A DNA stretch of 64,000 bases from Glaciimonas soli (GCF_009497155.1 NZ_WINI01000008.1:232742-296741); one strand, 5' to 3'. Numbered from the stretch's first letter, positions 39,150 to 49,303 are shown. A program made the numbers and translations. The notes: generated by a model from the letters alone, not told the origin.

Positions 39150-41570
39150 TTAAAAGTTATAGCGTGCAGTCACGCCAAGCGTACGCGATTGCCCCACCGA
39201 TGCGTTGTAATACAAGCCGCTAGCCTGGGTTCCGGCACCTGCGGAATAGACCGCCAGGTAGTAATGCTTATCGAGCAGATTACGTGCCCACAACGACAGT
39301 TCCCATGATTGATTTCCATTGAGATTTACTCGCCATCCGGTCGCCAGATTTACTAAGCCATACGCTGGAATTTCAGAATAGATGGAGTTATCGGCGGCAC
39401 CGAATGTTGAAGAGCGCCAGGCATAGCTGCCCGCTACATACTGATTCACGTTATCGCTCACACGATATTGATATTCCGCCGACAAGTTTGCAGTCCAGCG
39501 TGGAACACCTGCCAACGGCTGCCCTGTCAAATTGCAACTGGCTGGCGCATGCGGCAAATCAGCGATTTCGGCCGGACATGGGGCTTTTTCATAGGACAAA
39601 TAGGTTGCGTCAGTAAAGGATGTGTTGAAGCCCAATGTCAAACCTTGGCTCGGCTTGGCTTTCACCTCCAGTTCCGCACCGCGACTACGAACATCACCAA
39701 CATTGACTAAGGTCGGTAAGCTGACACCATTTGCACCAGCCAGGAAGGTGGTGGCTTGATAATTGTTAACGCCAGTCCAGAAGAGATTGGCGTTAATTTG
39801 CAAACGCCTGTCTAGTAATTCGCTTTTGATACCCAACTCAGCAGAATTGGCGCGTTCGGGACCAATCAATAACGAACTACTACCCAGCGCAGGCGCATTG
39901 GAAACGCCGACGATACTCAGTCCGCCCGATTTTTCACCATGCGACAAAGTGACATACCCCAACACATCCTGATCAAGCTTATAGCTCAAGTTCAACAATG
40001 CCGAAGGACTGAAATTATGTATCGTCAAATTGCCCGAATCATAGGGACTCAAGCCAAAGGTGCTCCAGTACGGTGCCGTGCCTGGAAGCGTATTGAGTGG
40101 CGCCTCCCGGTTAACCCAGCCACTTTTTTCTTCATAGGTTCCTCGCAACCCCGTGGTCACATCAAAGCGACTGGTGGCATGCCAGGTATCCTGCGCAAAC
40201 AAAGCATAGCTATTGGTATCGATTTCTCCGGGAGAGTTTGAAATGACATTATTCAAAATACCCAGATTTTTACCGACGATACCAATATCCGCCTTGGGAC
40301 CATAATCAAGAAAAGTATCGTTGTTCAGATGTTGATGGAAATAATAAGCTCCCACGACGTAATCAAAAGCCCCGCCAGTCGGCGAAGCCAAACGCACTTC
40401 TTGTGAAAACTGATTGTCGTTGTCGGAGGTGCCGTAATTGACCAATGTTGGTGCGAACACGCCGTTAACAGGTGTGTAATCCCAATAACGCCACGCTGTC
40501 ACTGACGTTAATTTGAAGCCATCCGTCAAGCGCCAGTTTGCTTCCGCGGAAGCGCCACCTTGATGGACGCTGACGTTTTGATTCCCGTTGAAATTGAGTC
40601 GATACAAATCTGGATTGGTAACCGGTTCATTGCCAAGCAATTTACTCACCGCCAGATATTTATTCACGCCATTCACGGTGGGGCCGATGCTATATAACAC
40701 TGGCACACCGTTGGTAAAATTTTCTTCGCTATAGTCGGCGATCAGACGCAGGCTAAAACTATCATCCGGCTTATACAACAATTGGCCGCGAATGCCACGC
40801 CGCGTACCACCGTTGAGATTCTCGCCATTGGCAAGATTTTCCACATTGCCGTCTTGATGGGTGTCCGTAACCGTTAAACGACCAGCCAGGGTTGCGCTAA
40901 TCGGCCCGGACACGGTCGCTTTTCCTTGATAATAGCCATGCGAACCAGCGGCAGCCTCAATGCTGTTTTCCGGCGTAAAAGTAGGTTCGCGCGTGCTGAT
41001 ATTCAACAATCCGGCAGTGGTGTTTTTGCCAAACAAGGTTCCTTGCGGGCCGCGCAATAAAGCGATTTGATCGATATCGAGCAGATCGGTGACCGCCATA
41101 CTGGCGCGACCTAAATACACATTGTCGAGATAAATCCCGACACTGCCGTCAATCCCGTCGCTGTTGCCGGAATTATTGCCAATGCCGCGCACGCCAATAC
41201 TGGCTTGACGCGGTTGCGCCAGCGTGACTGTGGTATTGGGCAGCAGCTGTTGCAAATCCTGTACGGTATAGACCCGCTGATCTTCCAGCGTTTTGCCACT
41301 TAAGACACTGATAGCAACTGGCACATTCTGCGCATTTTCATCACGTCGGCGCGCACTAACTGTCACTGTTTGCAGTGTTTCTGCTGTTGTTTCTGCCGCT
41401 TGTGCTTGATCGTATTTATTGGCGTCGGTGATTTTTGCCGCACTGTTGATACTATCGTCAGCCGCTTGCGCATATACCGGATAAGCGGCCATCAACGCCG
41501 GCATAACGATGATTAAACCTGCCGACGAGCGCCAGGATGGATGTCGTAACTTCGTTGCTATGATATTCAA
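39150..41570 (-). CDS. TonB-dependent outer-membrane receptor
   Basis: An 806-residue ligand-gated outer-membrane porin. The signal peptide ends near residue 36 (YPVYAQA), and a TonB box [12 protein letters not shown] lies at about 64-75. The plug domain (about 80-200, including [17 protein letters not shown]) precedes a 22-strand barrel ending in a terminal phenylalanine (TARYNF). The start is a TTG at 41570, seven bases after GGGAG; no in-frame ATG gives a signal peptide. Position at the head of the ssuD operon suggests uptake of an organosulfur compound, but the ligand is unknown. Confidence 0.92.
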   Translation of the reverse strand: MNIIATKLRHPSWRSSAGLIIVMPALMAAYPVYAQAADDSINSAAKITDANKYDQAQAAETTAETLQTVTVSARRRDENAQNVPVAISVLSGKTLEDQRVYTVQDLQQLLPNTTVTLAQPRQASIGVRGIGNNSGNSDGIDGSVGIYLDNVYLGRASMAVTDLLDIDQIALLRGPQGTLFGKNTTAGLLNISTREPTFTPENSIEAAAGSHGYYQGKATVSGPISATLAGRLTVTDTHQDGNVENLANGENLNGGTRRGIRGQLLYKPDDSFSLRLIADYSEENFTNGVPVLYSIGPTVNGVNKYLAVSKLLGNEPVTNPDLYRLNFNGNQNVSVHQGGASAEANWRLTDGFKLTSVTAWRYWDYTPVNGVFAPTLVNYGTSDNDNQFSQEVRLASPTGGAFDYVVGAYYFHQHLNNDTFLDYGPKADIGIVGKNLGILNNVISNSPGEIDTNSYALFAQDTWHATSRFDVTTGLRGTYEEKSGWVNREAPLNTLPGTAPYWSTFGLSPYDSGNLTIHNFSPSALLNLSYKLDQDVLGYVTLSHGEKSGGLSIVGVSNAPALGSSSLLIGPERANSAELGIKSELLDRRLQINANLFWTGVNNYQATTFLAGANGVSLPTLVNVGDVRSRGAELEVKAKPSQGLTLGFNTSFTDATYLSYEKAPCPAEIADLPHAPASCNLTGQPLAGVPRWTANLSAEYQYRVSDNVNQYVAGSYAWRSSTFGAADNSIYSEIPAYGLVNLATGWRVNLNGNQSWELSLWARNLLDKHYYLAVYSAGAGTQASGLYYNASVGQSRTLGVTARYNF

Positions 41571-41661
41571 TGCATCACTCCCAGTGTCGATTTTTCACAT
41601 CATTTGATGAGAAAATTATCGCTGGGGATTGCTATCGAATCTGGTGTGGAGGCGTCATTTC

Positions 41662-41684
41662 AACATATGCAATTGGCATATGTT
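41662..41684. promoter_or_regulatory. Perfect dyad upstream of the TonB receptor gene
   Basis: AACATATGC and GCATATGTT form perfect nine-base arms around AATTG, about 92 bases upstream of the receptor start. The symmetry and arm spacing suit a dimeric regulator such as the Crp-type protein of this locus. Binding is inferred. Confidence 0.55.
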
Positions 41685-41754
41685 TATGTCGATCTGATTC
41701 ATAAGGCTTCTGAAAAAAGAGTCGGAGAATTGTCTTTACAGACGCCCTGACAGC

Positions 41755-42171
41755 TTAAGGTAATGGTGGAATCTGTCTTGGCTTTCTATCAGGGCCAGTC
41801 GCCACATAGGTCAAAGTAGCCTCAGTCACTTTGACGATTTCTTTTTGCAAGCGATTGCGTTCAGCATAGACCTCGACGCTGACGGTAATAGAAGTATTGC
41901 CAACTTTGATGATATCGACATAAAACGACAATAAATCGCCAATGAATACTGGTTGTTTAAATACAAACGAATTCACTGCAATGGTGGCTACCCGTCCGTT
42001 CGAACGACGGGTGGCGGGCAATGAGCCTGCAATATCGACTTGCGCCATAATCCAACCGCCAAAAACGTCACCGTATACGTTAGCATCGGCCGGCATCGGC
42101 ATAACGCGCAATTGCGGCATTTTATTGGCTGGTAATGAATCAGGGGCACTACTTTTATTTTGTTCGGACAT
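41755..42171 (-). CDS. Acyl-CoA thioesterase (YciA-like hotdog fold)
   Basis: A hotdog-fold acyl-CoA hydrolase of 138 aa. The motif NVYGDVFGGWIMAQVDIAG carries the catalytic aspartate region of the YciA/BACH group, followed by RVATIAVNSFVFKQPV. I start at ATG 42171, which has AGAGGAA upstream; the frame extends eight codons further. It is divergent from the ABC exporter gene. Confidence 0.9.
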   Translation of the reverse strand: MSEQNKSSAPDSLPANKMPQLRVMPMPADANVYGDVFGGWIMAQVDIAGSLPATRRSNGRVATIAVNSFVFKQPVFIGDLLSFYVDIIKVGNTSITVSVEVYAERNRLQKEIVKVTEATLTYVATGPDRKPRQIPPLP

Positions 42172-42268
42172 ATCAATTCCTCTGAGTAAGCGCATCTAAA
42201 CGCAATGATGACTACAATGCTACATTGCTGCACAGCATAAACTATCTCACAATAAATTAATTGTCTCC

Positions 42269-44152
42269 ATGCGAAATCGCTCCGCCTCATCTGCCCCATT
42301 ATCACCAGACACACCATCAAAACGTAATGACTGGGCAACCTTAAAAACACTGCTTCCATATTTATGGACGTATAAATGGCGCGTGTCGCTGGCGTTGCTG
42401 TTTTTGATCGGCGCCAAACTGGCCAGCGTTGGCGTGCCGTTAGTCTTGAAACGCTTGATCGACAGCATGACCATCACGCCAACGCACTCGATATTGGTGT
42501 TGCCGCTGGCGATCTTGCTTGCCTATGGCGCATTACGGTTAAGCACTACGCTGTTCACTGAATTAAGAGAATTTGTCTTTGCCAGAGTCACGCAACGCGC
42601 GGTACGCACCATCGCATTGCAAGTGTTCCGCCATTTGCACTCGCTCTCGTTACGCTTTCATTTGAATCGCCAGACCGGCGGCATGACACGCGATATAGAA
42701 CGTGGCACGCGTGCCGTTTCTTCCTTGGTGTCGTATGCGTTATTCAGCATCTTACCAACCCTGGTTGAGATCACTTTAGTACTCAGTTATTTGGTACTGC
42801 ACTACGATATCTGGTTCACCGTTATTGCCGGTGGCGCGTTAGTCACTTACATCAGTTTCACCGTGATCGTGACAGAATGGCGTACGCATTTTCGCCGCAC
42901 GATGAACTCCTTGGAATCACGCGCAAGCACCAAAGCGATTGATGCGCTGATCAATTATGAAACCGTTAAATATTTCAGCAATGAAGAATATGAAGCGAAT
43001 CGCTACGATGAAGGATTAAAACAATACGAAACAGCCGCAGTCAAATCACAGACGTCGCTATCGCTTTTGAACACCGGACAATCGCTGATTATCGCCATCG
43101 CCGTGACGTTGATTTTATGGCGTGCAACACAAGGTGTGATCGACAAAAAAATGACGCTTGGCGATTTGGTATTGGTGAATTCGTTCATGCTCCAACTCTA
43201 TGTACCGCTCAATTTTCTTGGTGTCATTTACCGCGAAATCAAACAAAGTCTGGCCGATATGGAACGCCTGTTTGCAGTACTTGATGAGGGGCGCGAAATT
43301 GCGGATGCGGACGATGCCAAACCTCTCGTTATTCACAATAGTCCACAGATTAATTTCTCGCACGTCGACTTCAGCTATGAAAGCAAGCGCCAAATTTTGT
43401 TCGACGTTGATTTCACCATCACCGCTGGCACCACCACCGCCGTAGTAGGACATAGCGGCTCAGGTAAATCGACGTTATCGCGTTTGCTATTTCGGTTTTA
43501 CGACATTAATGATGGCTGCATCACTATCGCAGGACAAGACATACGTGACATCACCCAAGCCTCATTGCGGCAAGCGATTGGCATTGTGCCGCAAGATACT
43601 GTCCTATTTAACGATAGCATCGAATACAACATCGCCTATGGCAAACCCGGCGCATCGAAAGAAGAAATCATTGCCGTCGCCAAGGCTGCGCATATCCACG
43701 ACTTTATCGTATCACTGCCGGATGGTTATGCCTCCATGGTCGGTGAACGCGGTTTGAAATTATCAGGTGGTGAAAAGCAACGCGTCGCGATTGCCCGCAC
43801 CTTGCTCAAAAATCCAGCACTGTTAATTTTCGATGAAGCGACTTCCGCTCTCGATTCCAAATCGGAGCAAGCGATACAAAGCCAGCTAAAAGAAATCGCC
43901 AAGAATCGCACTACGCTAGTCATCGCTCATCGCTTATCAACGATCGCGGATGCTGAACAAATTTTGGTACTGGATCACGGTCGAATTATTGAACGCGGCA
44001 CGCACACACAACTACTGGTTGCCGATGGTGCCTATGCGCAAATGTGGGCGCGGCAGCAGGCACATCCTGAGGAGTTGGAGAAAAATTTGCCATCCTCTGC
44101 GTCACCGGTACCGCTTTCCGAAGACGTAACGACGTTGAGTACGTTAGGATAG
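42269..44152 (+). CDS. Atm1/ABCB7-type ABC exporter (fused TM and ATPase)
   Basis: A half-transporter of 627 aa. Six membrane segments (about 30-310) are followed by an ATPase domain with Walker A GHSGSGKST (from 394), signature LSGGEKQR (about 500) and Walker B LLIFDEATSALD. The cytoplasmic stretch ETVKYFSNEEYEANRYDEGL and the SLLNTGQS segment are typical of the Atm1 branch. Members of that branch export glutathione-linked or persulfide compounds and support metal tolerance; the actual substrate here is unproven. Confidence 0.9.
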   Translation: MRNRSASSAPLSPDTPSKRNDWATLKTLLPYLWTYKWRVSLALLFLIGAKLASVGVPLVLKRLIDSMTITPTHSILVLPLAILLAYGALRLSTTLFTELREFVFARVTQRAVRTIALQVFRHLHSLSLRFHLNRQTGGMTRDIERGTRAVSSLVSYALFSILPTLVEITLVLSYLVLHYDIWFTVIAGGALVTYISFTVIVTEWRTHFRRTMNSLESRASTKAIDALINYETVKYFSNEEYEANRYDEGLKQYETAAVKSQTSLSLLNTGQSLIIAIAVTLILWRATQGVIDKKMTLGDLVLVNSFMLQLYVPLNFLGVIYREIKQSLADMERLFAVLDEGREIADADDAKPLVIHNSPQINFSHVDFSYESKRQILFDVDFTITAGTTTAVVGHSGSGKSTLSRLLFRFYDINDGCITIAGQDIRDITQASLRQAIGIVPQDTVLFNDSIEYNIAYGKPGASKEEIIAVAKAAHIHDFIVSLPDGYASMVGERGLKLSGGEKQRVAIARTLLKNPALLIFDEATSALDSKSEQAIQSQLKEIAKNRTTLVIAHRLSTIADAEQILVLDHGRIIERGTHTQLLVADGAYAQMWARQQAHPEELEKNLPSSASPVPLSEDVTTLSTLG

Positions 44153-44157
44153 CGCCC

Positions 44158-45093
44158 ATGGAAAGCAAATGGTTAGAAGACTTTATTTCGTTGGCTGAGA
44201 CACATAGTTTTAGCCGTTCAGCAGAGTTGCGTCACGTCACGCAACCTGCGTTCTCACGCCGGATTCAATCGCTGGAAGCGTGGCTGGGGGCGGATCTGAT
44301 TGATCGCACATCGTATCCGACGCGACTGACCGCTGCGGGTGAAGTGTTTTATGAACAGGCGATGGAAATGTTGGGGCAAATAAATAATGCCCGAGCGTTA
44401 ATGCGCGGCAAGCGACCAACGGCGTTGAGCACCGTGGATTTCGCGGTCCCTCATACTTTGTCGCTGACGTATATGCCACGCTGGATACGCATGCTGGAAA
44501 ACGATTTTGGGCCGTTGAGTACGCGTTTAATTGCGTTGAATGTGCATGATGCGGTAATGGCGATGATTGATGGTGGTTGCGATTTGCTGTTGTGCTATCA
44601 CCATCCGCGTCAACCTGTGCAGCTAGATACCAGTCGTTATGACATGCTGACTTTGGGCACAGAAGTATTGCGCGCATATTCTCACTGCAGTAAAGCCGGC
44701 GTTCCCGATTATATGTTTCCAGGGAAGGCTGATGAGCCGTTACCTTTTTTGTCTTACACCAGCAATGCCTATCTTGGCCGTATGGTGGAATTAATTTTGG
44801 CGGATGTGAAAAAGCCTTTGTATCTGGAAAAACGTTACGAAACCGATATGGCAGAAGGTTTAAAAATGATGGCGCTGGAAGGTCACGGGGTAGCGTTCTT
44901 ACCGGAGTCTGCTGTCACACGAGAAGTGAAGTTAAAGCACTTGGCACGTGCCGATGGCAATTCACCTGAATGGGAAGCAGCGATGGAAATTCGCTTGTAT
45001 CGAGAACGCCCAACACCGCAGCGACCTGGCAAACCAGTGGTAGAGCGATTGTGGAATTATTTGGTGCAACAACCTAGTAAAAAATTGAAGTAA
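44158..45093 (+). CDS. LysR family transcriptional regulator (HypT-like)
   Basis: A LysR regulator of 311 aa with an N-terminal winged helix-turn-helix (SFSRSAELRHVTQPAFSRRI, about 17-36) and a periplasmic-binding-like effector domain. The opening ESKWLEDFISLAETHSFS resembles E. coli HypT (YjiE), a hypochlorite-responsive regulator; that link is by eye only. It starts five bases after the ABC exporter stop, so the two are probably cotranscribed. Confidence 0.88.
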   Translation: MESKWLEDFISLAETHSFSRSAELRHVTQPAFSRRIQSLEAWLGADLIDRTSYPTRLTAAGEVFYEQAMEMLGQINNARALMRGKRPTALSTVDFAVPHTLSLTYMPRWIRMLENDFGPLSTRLIALNVHDAVMAMIDGGCDLLLCYHHPRQPVQLDTSRYDMLTLGTEVLRAYSHCSKAGVPDYMFPGKADEPLPFLSYTSNAYLGRMVELILADVKKPLYLEKRYETDMAEGLKMMALEGHGVAFLPESAVTREVKLKHLARADGNSPEWEAAMEIRLYRERPTPQRPGKPVVERLWNYLVQQPSKKLK

Positions 45094-45442
45094 TGAAGCG
45101 GTAATTCAGGACACCGCTTTGCCTGCACATTCAAAATCAACAACTATGCGCAGATTGCATAGATACATGCGCACAAAGCATTGGAATTGCTGCACTGCCG
45201 TGTTCTACGATGCGGCACGGCTTTTGGATATACTCACAAGTTGCTAATTCAACTGAATTGGCGGGATAGAAATTGATGTATTTTTTCGTCTGGCAAGGCG
45301 CGACGAGGAGTCATAGCAAGCTATGGCGACGACGAGCAACGCAGGCAGGAGAAAAAAGACGCAATTTATACGCGCTAATTCAGTTGAAATAACGACTCGA
45401 GTACCCGGCCACCCGATTGTAATCAAGGAGCAGAGGTTCACT
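45094..45442. other. Leader region of the glutamate dehydrogenase gene
   Basis: A 349-base region that holds a 143-base palindromic element (45247-45389) and then the ribosome binding region of the dehydrogenase gene (AAGGAG, 13 bases before the ATG). The part before the element holds no recognised gene. Confidence 0.6.
45247..45389. mobile_element. Palindromic MITE-like element, copy 1
   Basis: A 143-base element whose ends are inverted repeats (TTCAACTGAATTGGCG at 45248-45263 against CGCTAATTCAGTTGAA at 45373-45388, one mismatch). The inner arms run through T6 and A6 tracts. It has a central hairpin, CATAGC-AA-GCTATG (45312-45325), exactly at the midpoint. It has the same layout as the element at 46749-46886. 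No transposase is encoded. Confidence 0.75.
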
Positions 45443-46729
45443 ATGACTAGCAAGCATGAAGTCCCATCCTATTTAACCTCACATGGCATTGGTCCATGGG
45501 GTGATTATCTCGAACAAATTGACCGCGTTACACCTTATCTGGGCAACTTGGCCCGTTGGGTAGAAACCATGAAGCGGCCGAAGCGTATTTTGATCGTTGA
45601 TGTACCGATTGAACGCGACAACGGCACAATTGCCCACTTCGAAGGTTATCGCGTACAGCACAATACTTCACGTGGTCCAGGTAAAGGTGGCGTGCGTTTC
45701 CACCAAGACGTCACACTGTCTGAAGTAATGGCCTTATCCGCTTGGATGACGGTTAAAAATGCGGCTGTGAACGTTCCATACGGCGGTGCAAAAGGCGGTA
45801 TTCGTGTTGATCCAAAAACACTGTCCCGCGGCGAATTGATGCGTCTGACGCGTCGCTATACCAGCGAAATTAACATCATCATTGGCCCTAATAAAGACAT
45901 CCCTGCACCAGACGTTGGCACCAACGAGCAAATCATGGCGTGGATGATGGATACTTTCTCGATGAATCAAGGTAGCACTTCATCGGGCGTGGTCACGGGC
46001 AAGCCAATCTCACTGGGCGGTAGCTTGGGTCGCCGTGAAGCGACTGGCCGTGGCGTGTTTGTGGTCGGTTGCGAAGCTGCGGTAAAACGCGGTCTTGAGA
46101 TCAAAGGCGCAAAAGTCGCGGTCCAAGGTTTTGGTAACGTTGGCGGTATTGCAGCACGTTTATTCGTTGACGCTGGCGCCAAAGTGGTGGCAGTACAAGA
46201 TCACCTTTCGACTGTCGTCCGTGATAGCGGCCTGGATATCGATGCGTTACATGCGCATATAGAAAAAACTGGCAGCGTCAAAGGTTTCAGCGGCGGTGAT
46301 GAGGTTGCAGATCGTCAACAGTTCTGGGCAACCGACTGTGACATCTTGATTCCAGCAGCGTTGGAACAGCAAATCACTGCAGAGAATGCCGGATCAATCC
46401 GCGCAAAAATCATCCTGGAAGGTGCGAACGGCCCAACCTCACCAGCAGCTGACGATATCTTGCACGATAAAGGTGTACTGATTGTGCCAGACGTAATCGC
46501 CAATGCTGGCGGCGTCACGGTAAGTTATTTTGAATGGGTGCAGGATTTCTCAAGCTTCTTCTGGACTGAAGATGAGATCAATTTGCGTCTGACTCGCATC
46601 ATGCGTGAAGCTTTCGCCTCGGTATGGCATTTGGCCGAAGAGAAAAATGTATCATTGCGCACTGCAGCATTCATTACAGCTTGTACCCGTGTTCTACAAG
46701 CGCGTGAGATGCGTGGTTTGTACCCTTAA
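45443..46729 (+). CDS. gdhA: Glutamate dehydrogenase (hexameric Glu/Leu/Phe/Val family)
   Basis: Interconverts glutamate and 2-oxoglutarate plus ammonia. The substrate lysines lie in [10 protein letters not shown] (K81) and [12 protein letters not shown] (K117). The catalytic aspartate is in [10 protein letters not shown] and the nucleotide fold is [15 protein letters not shown]. Cofactor choice cannot be decided by eye. I start at ATG 45443 ([20 protein letters not shown], 428 aa). The frame is open 40 codons further, but that part is translated repeat element. Downstream glutamate-type transport genes suggest glutamate use as carbon or nitrogen source. Confidence 0.93.
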   Translation: MTSKHEVPSYLTSHGIGPWGDYLEQIDRVTPYLGNLARWVETMKRPKRILIVDVPIERDNGTIAHFEGYRVQHNTSRGPGKGGVRFHQDVTLSEVMALSAWMTVKNAAVNVPYGGAKGGIRVDPKTLSRGELMRLTRRYTSEINIIIGPNKDIPAPDVGTNEQIMAWMMDTFSMNQGSTSSGVVTGKPISLGGSLGRREATGRGVFVVGCEAAVKRGLEIKGAKVAVQGFGNVGGIAARLFVDAGAKVVAVQDHLSTVVRDSGLDIDALHAHIEKTGSVKGFSGGDEVADRQQFWATDCDILIPAALEQQITAENAGSIRAKIILEGANGPTSPAADDILHDKGVLIVPDVIANAGGVTVSYFEWVQDFSSFFWTEDEINLRLTRIMREAFASVWHLAEEKNVSLRTAAFITACTRVLQAREMRGLYP

Positions 46730-47158
46730 TTGCTTTACCTAGTAGTCTGTCCAATTGAATCCAAAGGATAGAAGTTGCTAGTTTTTTCGCCTGGCATATG
46801 TAAATCGTCGTCATAGTTAATTACGACCATGATGAGCAGCACAGCCAGGCGAAAAAGCGTAATTTCCCCTTACCGATTCAACTGAACGAACAACTATCAT
46901 TACAACGTATCTTTGGTTTTGAGGATGCGCTATAGTCGAATGTTTTCTAATTGCAATTTATTGCAATGCGGAAAAACATGTCATCTGTGTAATTTCCATT
47001 GCACGCACTGCATTTTGGCACATGGAAAATCAGCGAACACAGTTGGCATTGATGCGTTCATTCAATGCCAGCTGTGTTGGCTTGAATTTTGCATAATCCA
47101 CAAAGTGGCAAAACAACATAGCGACACTTAAGCGTATACCTTAAAGGAGAATAGTTTG
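46730..47158. other. Intergenic region between gdhA and the first binding protein gene
   Basis: A 429-base region holding the second palindromic element (46749-46886). The rest is AT-rich with no convincing gene; the promoter of the transport genes should be here. Confidence 0.55.
46749..46886. mobile_element. Palindromic MITE-like element, copy 2
   Basis: A 138-base element beginning 20 bases after the gdhA stop. Perfect 13-base inner arms TTTTTCGCCTGGC (46783-46795) and GCCAGGCGAAAAA (46844-46856), outer ends related to TTCARYTGAA, and central GTCGT/ACGAC arms are symmetric about 46817-46819. The block GGATAGAARTTG and the TTTTTTCG-CTGGC core are shared with the copy at 45247-45389. Confidence 0.75.
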
Positions 47159-48130
47159 ATGATGGTGGCCAATAACAAAAATAGCAGCCTGACGAAGTCA
47201 ACAAAATCGTCAGTACAACGTCTTGCCGAACTTAGTGGATTAGCCGTTTTGCTCAGTGTCAGTGTAGCCAGTTTTGCGGCAAATGTAGCGCCTAACACTG
47301 GCAACAACAGCGTTATCAATAGAATTCGCGACACCAAAACTCTCACGATTGCTTATCGTGATGCAGCAATTCCGTTTTCGTTTTTAGATCAGAATAAAAA
47401 GCCGGTTGGCTACACGATTGACTTATGCTTGCAAATTGCTGAGGCGATTAAACAGCAATTGAAATTGTCGCAGTTAACAATTGCTTATGTCCCAGTGAGC
47501 ACTTCCAATCGTATTGATGTCATCGCAAGTGGCAAAGCTGATTTGGAATGTGGCACCACTACCAACACGGCGGAACGACGCCAGCATGTTGCGTTTACCA
47601 TTCCCCATTTTATGGCTGCGACACGGATGGTGGTAAGAACAAATTCAGGTATCAAAAACTGGCCGGATTTACGTGACAAAAAAGTCGCTACGACCAAAGG
47701 TACTACCAGCGTGAAATCGTTGGCTGACCGTGGTCAAGTACGCGCATTGAACATGACCGTAGTTGAAGGGAGTGATCACAATGAATCGTTTGGCATGGTG
47801 GTAAATAAAACCGCCGATGCTTTTGCGATGGATGATGTGTTGCTATATGGTTTACGCGCTGCGGCCAAAGATCCTGAGGCCTATATGGTTGTCGGCGACC
47901 CGCTGACTACCGAGCCGTACGCCATAATGCTGTCGAAACAAGATCCGGCATTTAAAGCCCTGGTTGACCAGGACATGGCAAGCATTATCCAGGATGGAGA
48001 ATTAAATAGTCTCTATAAAAAATGGTTTTTAAGTCCGATACCAGCGAAAAACATGATGAATATGAACATGCCTATGGGTTATTTGTTCAAAGAGTCATTA
48101 CGTTTCCCGTCTGACAAGGTCGCTAATTAA
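47159..48130 (+). CDS. Glutamate/aspartate-type ABC substrate-binding protein, paralogue 1
   Basis: A periplasmic polar amino acid binding protein of 323 aa, similar to GltI. A hydrophobic segment LAVLLSVSVASFAA ends the signal peptide near 42. The mature part has LTIAYRDAAIPFSFLD, GYTIDLCLQIAEAI and the WPDLRDKKVATTKGTT hinge region. I start at ATG 47159, eight bases after AAAGGAGA (TTG upstream and ATG downstream are adjacent alternatives). It is followed after 160 bases by a second, related binding protein gene. Confidence 0.9.
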   Translation: MMVANNKNSSLTKSTKSSVQRLAELSGLAVLLSVSVASFAANVAPNTGNNSVINRIRDTKTLTIAYRDAAIPFSFLDQNKKPVGYTIDLCLQIAEAIKQQLKLSQLTIAYVPVSTSNRIDVIASGKADLECGTTTNTAERRQHVAFTIPHFMAATRMVVRTNSGIKNWPDLRDKKVATTKGTTSVKSLADRGQVRALNMTVVEGSDHNESFGMVVNKTADAFAMDDVLLYGLRAAAKDPEAYMVVGDPLTTEPYAIMLSKQDPAFKALVDQDMASIIQDGELNSLYKKWFLSPIPAKNMMNMNMPMGYLFKESLRFPSDKVAN

Positions 48131-48290
48131 AAGCCGACATAAGTATGCCAAAAAAAACAAGAGCCAAAAAGCCAAAAACTACAGCACCAACGTTTTAATG
48201 AGATTGCGAATTAATAAAAGTACAGGAAACATGTGCATTATTTCGCAAGAATTTTGTTAAACTACACGAACATTTACATCAGGAGTCATT

Positions 48291-49244
48291 ATGAAGGCAT
48301 CAAAGTTAATCGTCGCTTTACTAAGCGTAGGTTTAGTTTCTATTGCTAGTTCGGCACAAGCTCAAGCGCTGACCGGCACATTGAAAAAAATCAAAGACAC
48401 CGGCACAATCACGCTGGGCGTACGCGATTCCTCCATTCCATTTTCTTACATTGACGATAAACAAAACTACATCGGTTACTCAATCGACCTATGCTTGAAA
48501 GCCGCCGATGCCGTTCAGAAGCAGCTTGGCCTTGCAAAACTCAATGTCAAAATGGTGCCAGTGACTTCTGCTACTCGTATCCCTTTGATTACTAACGGTA
48601 CAGTCGATCTTTCTTGTGACTCCGCCACCAACAATATCGAACGTCAAAAGCAAGTCGCTTTTGCACCGACGATGTTCGTGACTTCTAACCGTATCCTTGC
48701 CAAGAAATCAGCCAACGTCAAATCTCTGGCGGATTTAAAAGGTAAAACAGTTGTTTCAACTTCTGGTACATCCAATCTGAAGCAATTGACTATCCTGAAC
48801 GGCGAGCGCAACCTTGGCATGAACATCTTGGCTGCAAAAGATCATGCAGAGGCATTCTTGATGGTTGAAACTGGCCGTGCAACAGCATTTGTGATGGATG
48901 ACATTCTGTTATCTTCATTGGCTGCAAGCTCAAGAAACCCTAACGATTACTTCATCGCTCCGGAAGCTTTGTCGGTTGAGCCATACGGCATTATCGAACG
49001 TAAAGATGATCCGGACTTCAAAAAGGTCGTCGATGCAGCTTTAGCGCATGTGTATCAATCGGGTGAAGTGAATGCCATCTATGCAAAATGGTTCCTGAAG
49101 CCAGTTCCACCAAAAGGCGTTAATTTGAATGTGCCTATGAGCCCGGCACTAAAAGCCGCACTTGCTAAGCCGACTGATTCTGGCGATCCTGCAGCCTATG
49201 CTGTTGAGCCTGCAGCACAAAAAGAATCAAATAAACAGAAGTAA
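48291..49244 (+). CDS. gltI: Glutamate/aspartate ABC substrate-binding protein, paralogue 2
   Basis: A GltI-like periplasmic binding protein of 317 aa. The signal peptide MKASKLIVALLSVGLVSIAS ends near AQAQA. The mature part begins LTGTLKKIKDTGTITLGVRD, then GYSIDLCLKAADAV, and closes with AIYAKWFLKPVPPKGVNLNV. It shares the domain order and many blocks with the preceding gene, pointing to tandem duplication. A hairpin lies between this gene and the permease genes. Confidence 0.92.
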   Translation: MKASKLIVALLSVGLVSIASSAQAQALTGTLKKIKDTGTITLGVRDSSIPFSYIDDKQNYIGYSIDLCLKAADAVQKQLGLAKLNVKMVPVTSATRIPLITNGTVDLSCDSATNNIERQKQVAFAPTMFVTSNRILAKKSANVKSLADLKGKTVVSTSGTSNLKQLTILNGERNLGMNILAAKDHAEAFLMVETGRATAFVMDDILLSSLAASSRNPNDYFIAPEALSVEPYGIIERKDDPDFKKVVDAALAHVYQSGEVNAIYAKWFLKPVPPKGVNLNVPMSPALKAALAKPTDSGDPAAYAVEPAAQKESNKQK

Positions 49245-49273
49245 GCTAAGGTCGAAATAAATTTTAGCTAAAT

Positions 49274-49303
49274 AAAACAGGGGGGCGTAAGCCTCCCTGT
49301 TTT
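49274..49303 (+). terminator. Intra-operon hairpin between gltI and gltJ
   Basis: Thirteen-base arms (49274-49286 and 49291-49303, one mismatch) around GTAA, followed by a T-rich stretch. It lies 30 bases past gltI. It could act as a partial terminator or 3' stabiliser that keeps binding-protein mRNA above permease mRNA. Confidence 0.75.

Noticed and set aside
45323..45442. 40-codon N-terminal extension of the glutamate dehydrogenase frame
   Set aside because: It translates the right half of the palindromic element and the leader. The ATG at 45443 begins family-like sequence and has an AAGGAG region upstream.
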